NCBI GenBank assembly: GCA_946811695.1
Contig: OX328123.1
Coordinates: 149,967,229 to 150,031,228 of the forward strand
Length of the DNA: 64,000 nt
Direction of reading: 5' to 3'
DNA from: Gonocerus acuteangulatus
Taxonomy: Eukaryota; Arthropoda; Insecta; Hemiptera; Coreidae
Shown here: positions 55,380 to 64,000 of the stretch, one piece after another
Position numbering within the stretch: position 1 is the stretch's first letter
Layout: each line of letters begins with the position of its first letter
The notes under the pieces: generated by a model
The model's database searches: none
Told to the model about the DNA's origin: nothing
The model's input: the letters and a program-made list of their open reading frames with translations, nothing else
Position numbers and translations under genes: made by a program

Positions 55380-56340
55380 TAGAGCCGATTTTTACCCTCT
55401 CATAACTTTCAACCAGGTAAAGATAAAGTTATGAAATTTTACACAGGTATTATACTACTAGATGTGAGTAAAACTGAAAATTTTCATAATTCTACATTGA
55501 ATAGTTTCTGAGATATAAGCGGTCGAAAATCGGGATTTATAGGACTCACTCACTCACTCACTGACTCATCAAAATTATTAGGCACTTCCCATGATGCTAG
55601 AGACTTGAAATTTTGCATGAAGATAGATATGAAGACGTTATTACAGGCGCGAAAAGTTTTGTTTGACTCCGCTTCCGGGGCGGGGGCGTTCCAGTTTTGG
55701 ACTTCCTTCGGAAACCCATCTTTTCGTCCGAAACCCATGATGTGGGGTATCAAATGAATCGTCTCGGTAGGAAGAACCCATTTTTGATGTTTTAAGAAAC
55801 AATTAGGCGCATATAGGCTCGGTAAAAATCTCATACCAGCTGTCTGTCTGTATGTTTGTTCCTCTTACAAATCCGTACCGTTTGACCGATTTTGACCAAA
55901 CCTGGGACACAGATGGGTCTTGATACGGGGAGAATCATAGGTTAGGTTATTTTCTAATTTAATTGCCTATCAGCTGTCTGTCTGTCTGTTTGTTCCTTAT
56001 ACAAATACACACCGTTTGACCGATTTTGACAAAATTTGACACACATGTCGGTCTTTATCCGGTAAGTTTCATAGGCTAGTCAAAATCGTCTATCAGCTGT
56101 CTGTCTGCATGTTTGTTCCTTACACAAATTCACACCATTTGACCGATTTTGACCAAACTTGGCACACAGGTAGGCCTTGGTCCGGGGAATGCACTAGGCT
56201 AGGTAAAAAAGGTCTTTCAGCTGTCTGTCTGTATGTTTGTTCCTTATACAAATTCACACCGTTTGGCCTTTTTTGACCAAAGTTGGCACGCAGGTAGGTC
56301 TTGATACGGGAGTGTCATATTACCTATGACGTTTTCTACT
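55380..56340 (+). mobile_element. Helitron-derived sequence inside piggyBac
   Basis: The block CACTCACTCACTGACTCATC ... GACTTGAAATTTTGCATG (as at a Helitron 5' region) at 55544-55620 is followed by four Helitron F monomers (55835-56330, CAGCTGTCTGTCTGTATGTT, CGTTTGACCGATTTTGACC). Neither the TC start nor the CTAG end is clear. Confidence 0.65.
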
Positions 56341-57035
56341 TTTTGTTCCATCGAAATGCCATCATTCCTTCTGAAACCCATTGCCAAGTTTAAGTATATA
56401 CCTGGTTGAGGAAAGTGATATTTTAGTAACTGGATATAAGTATTTTTATTGTTGTTTTTAAAGGTCAGTTGAAGTGTCTTTACTGTTCTTAGTAAGTAAC
56501 TATGAGGTCTTCCAAGTAATGAACTTGGACATTTCTTTCTTGTATCATCTCTTGTATTGGAAAATATTTTTGTTTGAAAATATGGTGCACTTAATACTCT
56601 AACTCATACTACTTTTTTGGAGCGTAGGATGGTAAGGCGTTTTGGGGGGGTTTTAGGAGGGGATATTTTTGAGGAAGGGAGTGTTTCTTTTTGGGGGCAG
56701 GAACTTTGCCTCTATTTCACATTTATGTTTTTTTGGGGTTCTTAATTTCTGTAAGTCACAGAGACTCCATCCTTCTTCCTAAATAATAGGTGCATTATCT
56801 GGTATGACGTAAAATAAACAAAGCCACTGATCTGCTAATCGCTGCATGAGAAGGTCGCGAGTCGTGTATGGGGTATTTTTTACCCTACGGTGTAGTTAAC
56901 GGCTAAGTTTTTCGCTCGTCTGATAAATCTTTTATAATATGGCTTTCCAACTTACAAAATGGCCTGAAAACTGCCCAGAAACGATTTTCTCTTTGCTTTG
57001 GGCTATCAACTGGTGACAGCTCGGGTGACAGTTAC

Positions 57036-57525
57036 TGCCCAACTGAAGAACATACCAAAACCACTGAAGACACTGATGCTAGCTAGTTAGTGCCCAACTG
57101 AAGAACATACCAAAACCACTGAAGACACTGATGCTAGCTAGTTAGTGCCCAACTGAAGAACATACCAAAACCACTGAAAACACTGATGCTAGCTAGTTAG
57201 AGCCCAACTGAAGAACATACCAAAACCACTGAAGACACTGATGCTAGCTAGTTAGAGCCCAACTGAAGAACATACCAAAACCACTGAAGACACTGATGCT
57301 AGCTTGGTAGAGCCCAACTGAAGAACATACCAAAACCACTGAAGACACTGATGCTAGCTAGTTAGTGCCCAACTGAAGAACATACCAAAACCACTGAAGA
57401 CACTGATGCTAGCTAGTTAGAGCCCAACTGAAGAACATACCAAAACCACTGAAGACACTGATGCTCGCTAGTTAGTGCCCAACTGAAGAACATACCAAAA
57501 CCACTGAAGACACTGATGCTTGTTG
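57036..57525 (+). repeat. 55-bp minisatellite, 9 copies
   Basis: Unit TGCCCAACTGAAGAACATAC, CAAAACCACTGAAGACACTG, ATGCTAGCTAGTTAG; starts every 55 bases from 57036. First base alternates T or A between units. Confidence 0.97.
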
Positions 57526-57590
57526 TTTTGAAAGATGAATCAACTTCTGATGGACTTTCAACGACTTTCGTTACCTTGGATTAACCCGTG

Positions 57591-57692
57591 AAATGTTTAT
57601 CTTGTCACAGAAAGGACGACAGGAAGACGAAAACTCTATGCTCTGTGTGTAGAAGGGAGATGTACCCTGATCAGATCTCCAACATATTTTAA
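57591..57692 (+). pseudogene. piggyBac transposase C-terminal Cys-rich relic
   Basis: KCLSCHRKDDRKTKTLCSVC, RREMYPDQISNIF, stop. The C..C......K(T).....C..C spacing is the end of piggyBac transposases (cysteine-rich domain). A stop lies just upstream in frame, so only the tail is recognisable. It sits inside the element defined by TTAA ends. Confidence 0.75.
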
Positions 57693-57964
57693 ATGTTAAA
57701 AAGTCTCAATTGGACAGAACATTGTTAGTTCCATTTTTTACGGATTTTGATCATTCTAGTTTATTGTTCGTAAGAAATATTTTCATTTCAGTAATATTTT
57801 TTTCATGATAATTATGTGATGTATGAACAATATTGAGTTTTAGGTTTTCCTAGCTATTTTGTGAATTTTAATAAATATTTTGCGGATTTATTACTGTTAG
57901 AATTTATTTCTTGTTGTTCCTGTTTTATTTCTAGTTGTTCTTGTTTTTCCTGGCCGGTGCATAG

Positions 57965-58068
57965 TGTTGACCACACTATCTCCCTAGTGTGCCGTATGGT
58001 CAAGAATCAGATACCTCTACAGTATCTGCCCCTCTGGGCCCTTGTGGCCTGTTACGGGACAGATTTTT
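57965..58068 (+). repeat. Repeat module K, copy 3
   Basis: CACACTATCTCCCTAGTGTG, CCGTATGGTCAAGAATCAG, ATACCTCTACAGTATCTGCC, CTTGTGGCCTGTTACGGGAC, GATT. It lies just inside the piggyBac right end. Confidence 0.75.
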
Positions 58069-58439
58069 TTCCCCTGTTTTATTGATTCTTGCTGTGTAAA
58101 AAATCAAAATAAAAAATTTGAAATTTATTTATTTTGAAATTTTTCGAAGCATGGGGTAAAATTTACCCCAAGGTGTTAATAACGTAGATGTCAATGGCAG
58201 TGTCAATCTAGGGTTAAAAAAGTTCATTGAGCTCCGATTCTTATAAAAATTAATTTTATTGAAAAATAATACCAAAAAAAATCGAATACGGTTCGCAACT
58301 ACGGGGATTTCATTCCAAATTTGATCAAAGTTTGATTCTCAAAAACAGAAATTTTAAAATGTTTGAAGTATATCTAAATGACACTGGATTTTCTTAAACG
58401 AGATTGCATTGTTTTGTGTTGTTTAAGTAAGAAATAATT

Positions 58440-58715
58440 GTATTTATGTATTGGATCCTGTATTTCAACAATTTTTTTTATGTAATGTGGGATTTTTAGT
58501 TTAGTAGATGTTTTGTTGTAGTACAATTTTAACAATGTTTTTTTCTATTGCTTATGTCACAAGCTTGTTTGTCAAGTACTGTCGTGAGATATTTGTGTGT
58601 TATCCTTGTATGGCCAATTCTGAGTCTAGAAATTACAATTTCTGTATTTTCACGGTTGCAGGATGTTCACTCCTTTTGTATTTTTGATGATACGCAATTT
58701 ACTATCAGTTTGCCG

Positions 58716-58720
<5 letters not shown>
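58440..58720 (-). pseudogene. LINE 3' end fragment
   Basis: On the minus strand EIVISRLRIGHTRITHKYLT, TVLDKQACDI and a 3' UTR, matching the second half of 38456-38760. A second decayed copy of the RNase H-bearing LINE family. Confidence 0.7.

Positions 58721-58765
<45 letters not shown>
58719..58765 (+). repeat. (TA)n microsatellite
   Basis: About 23 TA units. Confidence 0.95.
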
Positions 58766-58767
<2 letters not shown>

Positions 58768-58769
58768 TT

Positions 58770-59289
58770 CATAACGAAATCACTGGGTGCAGCTTAGAGA
58801 ATAAATCTCTGTCCGTGGTGTTGTGCAAGGTTTAATAGTTGGACCTGTTCTATGCTCCATTTCTTTATCTAATGGAATTTCTACAGGGCATTGGCAAATA
58901 GTATGAACGAATAGTCCGCCCTTTTTTTTTAAATCTATTTGCGGCCTGCACATTGTCAACTGGTTTGTTACACTTAACGATGTGCCGGAATAATAATGAA
59001 ATGCAGTGAAAAGTGTCTTGAGACGATATATTGCCGAAAGCTTTGCTCTACAAGATTTACATAACATTTTGTTATTTCCTAAATATTAATCGATGAAACC
59101 GATGTTGATCACATTATTCTGGGAGCTTTGAAACGAGGAGGCATTTAAATACTGTTTTGATTAAATTAAAGTTTTTAAATATAAATTACAGAAAAAAATA
59201 AGAATGGAAACTCGCCAAGACGAAAGAGAGTGAAAATTCTTTTCTTGTTCTTTACTCTTATTGCATCCGACCATTTCAATAAGTAAATA
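58770..59289. other. Unassigned DNA
   Basis: A 95-codon minus frame (58780-59067) has no recognised motif. No terminal repeats. Confidence 0.4.
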
Positions 59290-59297
59290 CATTATTA

Positions 59298-60055
59298 GGG
59301 TATTTTTGCGAAGACCACATCCAGTTACTTTTGAAGTAGCAGTAGTGATTGTATCAATGATTTAGCGCATGCGCATAACTCCTTTGCCTTTTTATTGGAG
59401 GATTCCGAGATGACCAATTGCATTTTTTCTTGCTGGGAGTAAAGTAACCTTCAACAGTGAATTAGCTTTTGTTTATGAAAAAGCTCTGCTTATGTTAGTG
59501 AGAAAGATGAGTCTTTTACAATTAGTTCGCGATGTTCCTGACAAAGTAAAAGGGATTGGTTTCTTACTGGGAAAAATTAATGGAAATCCTATTAATTTTA
59601 GCGAGTTGGATAGACTAGAGTCGCTACAATTAATATATTTCTATTAATTGCGAGTTTGATTGACTAGGGTTTTGATATCTTCTTGAGCGAGCGGAAACAT
59701 ATAGCATGTAATACTTAATAAAGGTAAAATATCCAAAAAAAGAGAGAGAGAAAAGTAATAAAATATGTTTGTTTACAAATAACGTTGTTTGTTATCCTTC
59801 ATAACCTGCAAAACAGTCAACTTTAATGCTTAATAACTTATTTCATAGGTGAGAGAATTGATTTTGATCATATTAACCTTTTTATTATATTATCTAATAA
59901 GAAATTATAACCGTAGATAACGAGTCAGGTAGCAATAGATAACCAGCAAAGAACCTATAAGCTAATCAGTAAGCTTATCAGCGAGTACGAGTAACTGTAT
60001 TAAATCACTACTGCTACTTCAAAAGTAACTGGATGTCGTCTTCACAAAAAGACCC
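59298..60055 (+). mobile_element. Merlin-type element, copy 2, perfect 8-bp duplication
   Basis: GGGTATTTTTGCGAAGACC with ATCCAGTTACTTTTGAAG, and the complement at the right (GACATCCAGTTACTTTTG side, AAAAAGACCC). Flanked by CATTATTA at 59290-59297 and 60056-60063. The Merlin superfamily makes 8-9-bp duplications and has GG-starting ends, and the inner frame supports it. It lacks the LINE insertion of copy 1. Confidence 0.8.
59507..59650 (+). pseudogene. Merlin transposase N-terminal stub
   Basis: MSLLQLVRDVPDKVKGIGFL, LGKINGNPINFSELDRLESL, then a stop. With copy 1 (DVPDKEKAIAFLR) it gives the 'L..L...P...KAI.FL' start of ISXO2/Merlin transposases. The rest is deleted: typical of a non-autonomous derivative. 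Confidence 0.6.
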
Positions 60056-60159
60056 CATTATTATAGCCTAATTTGCAACGCCCCCCCCCTTAAAACACCA
60101 TAGTGGTGACTTATGCAAAATATAATTTCAGTTATTGATAAATGTCTTATTTTTACCAG

Positions 60160-60263
60160 GTATATCCAATAGAGAGTATTAGTAAGGCTAGACTACCAAC
60201 TGAATGTAAAGTGACTGAAGGTACGTTAGTTTCTCAGCTAGTCACCCGTCCATTTATAATCAT
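60160..60263 (+). pseudogene. Candidate exon, 5' part, split by a hAT element
   Basis: TTATTTTTACCAG is a good acceptor. The following 104 bases have one open frame (VYPIESISKARLPTECKVTE, GTLVSQLVTRPFI). The frame runs straight into the 8-bp target duplicate of the hAT element and, when the element and one duplicate are set aside, continues without a shift at 62115. The other two frames stop within 20 bases. A strong donor-like site (GAAGGTACGT) inside, at 60221, may allow an alternative shorter exon of 62 bases. Function not recognised. Confidence 0.5.
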
Positions 60264-60621
60264 TAGGGACCGGATTATTAGGATAAAATAAGCACCCAAT
60301 TAGGTTTTTGCAATAGGCATAATAGGTCTTTTTAGGTTTTTATTTAAAAATCCATTATAGGCTTTTTAGGTAATAAAAATGTTCCAATAGGTTCGAAAAA
60401 TAAGTTCAACTTTATATTAATTTATCATTAATAATTTTGATTTATTTATAATTGATAAATTAATATGCAGATACAGTGACATCAAAATAAACAATAAATA
60501 ACATTCTTTTATAGAATAGTATATTGAGAAGGGGGAAAAAAGATGAGCAAATAAAAATAAAACGGAAATAGGAATTATTTTTTTAAAAAAAGAATAAGTA
60601 GTCCAAATATTCTACAAAATA

Positions 60622-61369
60622 CAGTGGAAAATGGATAATTCGAACTTCGATAATTGGAAATCGTGGTTAATTCGAATATTTCTCTCGGTCCCTAGAATAT
60701 AGGGCATAAACAATGTAAAAAAATCGTGGTTAATTCGAATAACATTTTGGATAATTCGAATTTTTTACAAGTATTTACCTCCAATGGGAAGTGTTCGATC
60801 TTAAATCCTGTGAAAATATTCTCTCCTTGGGTAAGGCGGATAGTAAGATACGGATGTAGGGGTTCCTGGACAAGAAGCGCGGCGGTCTCATAGTCTAGTT
60901 CTTGGACTCTAGGAGTTCTGCAAAATGGTGGGTCACGCTTCCTGCCTTCCAGGGGTTGTTATAGTTACATCCTGTCGTTTTATCCTAGAATTCCCATCCA
61001 CCGTCCCTCCGTTCTTCATTTCTTATTCAGATATAAGTCAGTCAGCGCCTAGATCTGTTTTATTGTTTCTGCTTTGAATTTCTGGTGTACAGTGGTGTAC
61101 AGTTTTGATTTAAGATGTCGAAACCTAGAAGTTATAGAACTTTAACATTATCAGAGAAAATAGTTGCAATTAAAGAAGTTGAAAAAGGAATAAAGAAAAA
61201 AATCTGAAATTGCCAAGGAGTTTGGAATCCAACACTTTATCAACTTACCTGAAAAATAAAGAAAAAATTCTTGTCCAAAAAAATGACTTTTTTTTCAAAA
61301 CAATAGACATTTATTTTTACTTTTTTGATAAGTTATTTATTACTTATGTATGTAATCATCAATTCATGA
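60622..61369 (+). mobile_element. Tigger/pogo element, copy 3, truncated
   Basis: TA then CAGTGGAAAATGGATAATTC, collinear with 51183-51960, including the transposase ATG at 61115 (MSKPRSYRTLTLSEKIVAIK...), here frame-shifted by an extra A. It breaks off at AATTCATGA, where the minisatellite starts; the right TIR is gone. Confidence 0.82.
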
Positions 61370-61725
61370 GTTGCTCTGGAGGACCATCGAAGCCTTAGGA
61401 ATGCGAGTGCACCACGAATCTCGTTGCTCTGGAGGACCATAGAAGCCTTAGGAATGCGAGTGCACCACGAATCTCGTTGCTCTGGAGGACCATCAAAGCC
61501 TTAGGAATGCGAGTGCACCACGAATCTCGTTGCTCTGGAGGACCATCGAAGCCTTAGGAATGCGAGTGCACCACGAATCTCGTTGCTCTGGAGGACCATA
61601 GAAGCCTTAGGAATGCGAGTGCACCACGAATCTCGTTGCTCTGGAGGACCATCAAAGCCTTAGGAATGCGAGTGCGCTACGAACCTCGTTGCTCTGGAGG
61701 AACATCGAAGCCTTAGAAATGGCAG
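61370..61725 (+). repeat. 53-bp minisatellite, about 7 copies
   Basis: Unit GTTGCTCTGGAGGACCATCG, AAGCCTTAGGAATGCGAGTG, CACCACGAATCTC; starts every 53 bases from 61370. Units alternate CATCGAAG, CATAGAAG and CATCAAAG in a repeating order of three, suggesting growth by a three-unit block. Confidence 0.96.
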
Positions 61726-62114
61726 CTGCTGCATTCATATCCAAGGCGTCAACAGCTGCTTTTATTTTTTCCCAAGCTACTTAAAATGGGTTCTGGCGGA
61801 AGCGACACTCCTAGTAAAATTTCCCAGAACGTTTGATCCAGGAAGATGCTTTTAAGAAAATTTGTTAGATCGAGGAAATGAGTACATTGAATGGTATTTT
61901 CTATTTTAAATATTAGGTATGTTTAGGTCATTCCATCGTTATTTAGGTGATTTTAGGTGATATCACCCGGAATAGGTTTTTTTAGGTTCTTCGAAATTTG
62001 CATTCAACGCAATTTTGACGCGAATCATATAAAAAAAAAAAAAAGATCAATATCGTGTTTGGGAGAGAGGAAAAAAATAGGTGAAAACCTAAGAATCCGG
62101 TCCCTAATAATCAT

Positions 62115-62205
62115 TAACCACTTCCCATTTCGCTTAACTATAGACGGAACTAAGTATTTTCAATCTGGTATGGCTGCAGTCGAAGATGTCCATTCTAGCT
62201 GGTAA
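62115..62205 (+). pseudogene. Candidate exon, 3' part, after the hAT element
   Basis: In frame with 60160-60263: (I)NHFPFRLTIDGTKYFQSG, MAAVEDVHSSW, then TAA at 62203-62205. Either this is the terminal codon block, or the exon ends at the donor-like CTG/GTAATT (62201/62202) with the stop just inside the intron. The piece is single-copy and less AT-rich than its flanks. I do not recognise the protein. Confidence 0.5.
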
Positions 62206-63090
62206 TTTAAGGGCTTAAATATTTCATAATTGTTGTTTTACACACTCTTGAAGTTGATTCCCTCATTCGCATTTAGAGTTAAAACAAGACCTTTTTATAA
62301 CATCCTAGTGAAACCACTTTAAAACCAGCTCAATTTCCAAAAGATAATTTGCATTTTAGTATCAATAATAATTGCATTATATTTATGATTGTATATTATT
62401 ACAGGTCACTGAATACTTTCCTATGTAATTATGTGTTTCTCTTGACTTTCTACTCCCTCGGGCAACGACAGGTCGAACAAAGAACTCGCTTCTGCATAAC
62501 TCTCTGAGGATTTGCGTAATGGCCTACATTCAAGAAAACTGAATGAGCTTCCAAACGGTCAACTTCTACTAATCCAGATTTATCAAACTGTTAAATTAAC
62601 ATGAAACATATAATAAACCTTGTGAGCATCTCTAACCCGTTAATGCTTTTTCGGGTGGTGTTGAAAAAAAAAAAAAAATAACGCTAAAACATTTTTGAGA
62701 AGATGCTCATGAGAATTTGTCAAGTGTTGCCTCCCTGGCTTTAAGGAGGGGAGCTTGTTTGTAACTTTGACCCGTTGGCGCAACAAAAAATTACTGACTA
62801 GGAATAACCGTACTTGTCGACGTACACTATCGTTGAAATATGTACACACATTGTACATGTTTATGTATATGTTCAAAAGTTTTCTTTTATTGTACTGCGC
62901 TAGAATATCCAGAATTTCTGTCTGGATTATTCAGACTAAACAAAAACATATACAAGTTTAGATATACACACATTTCTATTCACGCTCTGGTATCTATAAA
63001 AATGGTCCATTTTCCTCTGATATTTGTTACGAAATACGATGTATGAAAGGGAGAGTCAAGGTCGTTTTCGAGCAAAATCCGTCTTCTTTC
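62206..63090. other. Unassigned AT-rich DNA
   Basis: GTGAGCATCTCT and AGAAGATGCTCAT at 62620-62710 form a loose inverted pair around an A-run. No gene is seen. Confidence 0.4.
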
Positions 63091-63119
63091 GAAAAAAAAA
63101 AAAAAAAAAAAAAAAAAAA
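63091..63119 (+). repeat. Poly-A tract
   Basis: A run of about 29 A, possibly the tail of a lost retroelement. Confidence 0.9.
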
Positions 63120-63491
63120 TCGTAGTGCTTACAGTTTTGCAGTATTTGGCTTGAAAATACATGTTTGTAAAACTCTATACGTGAGTGATCACCTCAAACC
63201 TTCCAAGATTGCTTCAACTGTTCTCCCGACAAAAAAAAAAAAACACTATAATTTGGATTTTAGGTTAACAAAAACGACGAAGTACGTTTTCTAAATATTA
63301 AATATTTCATATTCAAGCCAATTAAGATTTTGGCTAGGATAGAATTTATTAAACAGATATTATATTATGAATCATGATTAGTTTTGGAGTTTTTGTATAT
63401 TTTTTAAAATATTTAGAAAACTGTTGAGAACTCGAGCTTCATAAATCTATTCTATTCCAAACGTAAAAAAATTCAAGGGAAGGACAAAACG
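63120..63491. other. Unassigned AT-rich DNA
   Basis: Nothing recognised. Confidence 0.4.
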
Positions 63492-63965
63492 TTTTAGCGC
63501 GGTTCCTCCCTCCCCCATAGGGAGGAACCCCGCTTATAGGGTTGATACAATGAAACAATCCGGAAGTGCCGACTAGAAAATTTCGCGTTTCAGAACCCTT
63601 AGAGACCGAAAATAACGGTGGTTCAAAGGACCCCGCCCTTTCCTAATGGAAAATGGCTTTCGGTCAAATTGAACGAAACTATGCTCGTTGGATAGAGAAA
63701 GCATTTCTGAACAAAAGTCTCCATGAGCAAAAAACCAAAAAGTTGGAACTTTTGGTACTTTTGGGTATCCGAAGTTTTCCATTTTTGATTTTTACAAAAT
63801 CTCGAGATCTCTGGTTAAAAGGTTTCCCAAGCCTACCAAAAGTTTCAACTTTCGGGGTTTGTGCCCATGGAGACTTTTGTTCAGAAAGACTTTCTCTATC
63901 CAACGAGCATAGTTTCGTTCAATTTGACCGAAAGCCATTTTCCATTAGGAAAGGGCGGGGTCCTT

Positions 63966-64000
<35 letters not shown>
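63492..64000 (+). mobile_element. Helentron-like element, family B, copy 8 (cut by window end)
   Basis: TTTTAGCGCGGTTCCTCCC with the 5' hairpin, GGTTGATACAATGAAACAAT, TTAGAGACCGAAAATAACGG and GGTTCAAA as in the other copies, but then a long hairpin (63624-63967) sits where (TA)n normally starts; (TA)n follows to the window end. Confidence 0.7.
63624..63967. repeat. Near-perfect long hairpin
   Basis: CAAAGGACCCCGCCCTTTCC, TAATGGAAAATGGCTTTCGG ... pairs with the complement ending GGGCGGGGTCCTTTG. The arms of about 104 bases (63624-63727, 63864-63967) differ at about three positions, and weaker pairing continues inward, leaving a loop of roughly 50-130 bases. No second copy in the window. Confidence 0.9.

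Larger units (their letters stand above)
55257..58213 (+). mobile_element. piggyBac-type element
   Basis: TTAA (55253-55256) then CCCTGGATTGATAC and an adjacent GGGGTG...CCCCAC palindrome; right end complement of CCCTAGATTGACAC with the same ACCCC palindrome, then TTAA (58214-58217). TTAA duplication plus CCC termini is diagnostic of piggyBac. A transposase C-terminal relic is at 57591-57692. The interior was invaded by Helitron-type sequence and a 55-bp minisatellite. Confidence 0.85.
60264..62106 (+). mobile_element. hAT element inserted in a candidate exon
   Basis: TIRs TAGGGACCGGATTATTAGG and (complement) TAGGGACCGGATTCTTAGG; flanked by ATAATCAT at 60256-60263 and 62107-62114, both perfect. 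The T/CAGGG terminus and 8-bp duplication are hAT features. Subterminal zones (60285-60400 and 61910-61990) are dense in TTAGGT/ATAGG motifs. The interior holds a Tigger copy and a 53-bp minisatellite. No hAT coding sequence seen. Confidence 0.88.

Noticed and set aside
58780..59067. 95-codon minus-strand frame near the LINE fragment
   Set aside because: It lies upstream of the LINE remnant but shows no reverse transcriptase or RNase H motif.

Overview
This is an AT-rich stretch of a metazoan nuclear genome that is almost entirely dead or dying transposable elements and simple repeats. No complete protein-coding gene is visible. The mixture of tRNA-derived SINEs, a Jockey-type LINE, Penelope-like elements, Merlin, piggyBac, hAT, Tigger, mariner and Tc1 relics, Helitrons with the conserved CGATTTTGA/CAAACTTGG core and very frequent (TA)n tracts suggests an arthropod with a repeat-rich genome, possibly not an insect. 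The sequence alone does not fix the species.

Layout. 1-5 kb: two inverted copies of a Helentron-like element (family A) around a Helitron and a MITE. 5.7-9.6 kb: Tigger MITE, Penelope-like tail, SINE, Helitron, and the first family B Helentron-like element. 9.9-13.7 kb: mariner and Tc1-like transposase relics, and a family B copy expanded by an 84-bp minisatellite. 13.96-16.84 kb: one hAT element with a perfect 8-bp target duplication, filled with Helitron-derived tandem repeats. 16.9-20.2 kb: two family B copies and a Penelope-like fold-back. 20.3 kb: a short candidate coding exon (minus strand) that would encode a signal peptide. 21-29 kb: MITE, Helitron, a 5'-truncated Jockey LINE and an intact SINE (both with target duplications), a 52-bp minisatellite. 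30-36 kb: family B, a perfect small hairpin, a Merlin element with a LINE inserted in it, a candidate 70-codon exon at 34.0-34.25 kb, a Tc1 relic, family B. 36-44 kb: short TIR MITEs, RNase H-bearing LINE relic, ribozyme-bearing Penelope tails, Helitron, Merlin-like element. 44.7-54.2 kb: families A and B, SINEs, Tigger, MITEs, and a Penelope-like tail carrying a textbook hammerhead ribozyme at 53.46 kb. 55.26-58.21 kb: piggyBac element with TTAA target duplication. 59.3-62.2 kb: a Merlin element, then a candidate exon whose reading frame is split by a 1.84-kb hAT element with a perfect 8-bp duplication. 63.5-64 kb: a family B copy holding a near-perfect ~100-bp-arm hairpin.

Main messages. 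(1) Families A and B share one architecture: asymmetric short inverted repeats, a hairpin at both ends and invariant TTTT at both borders. This fits the Helitron2/Helentron (HINE) group. Unusual variants include a copy with two 3' ends head to head and a copy followed by a second 3' end. (2) Hammerhead ribozyme motifs recur in Penelope-like tails, one of them with every core position and its stems intact. (3) The few candidate host exons (20.3, 34.0 and 60.2/62.1 kb) are the parts most likely to matter to a gene annotator, and one of them is broken by a transposon.
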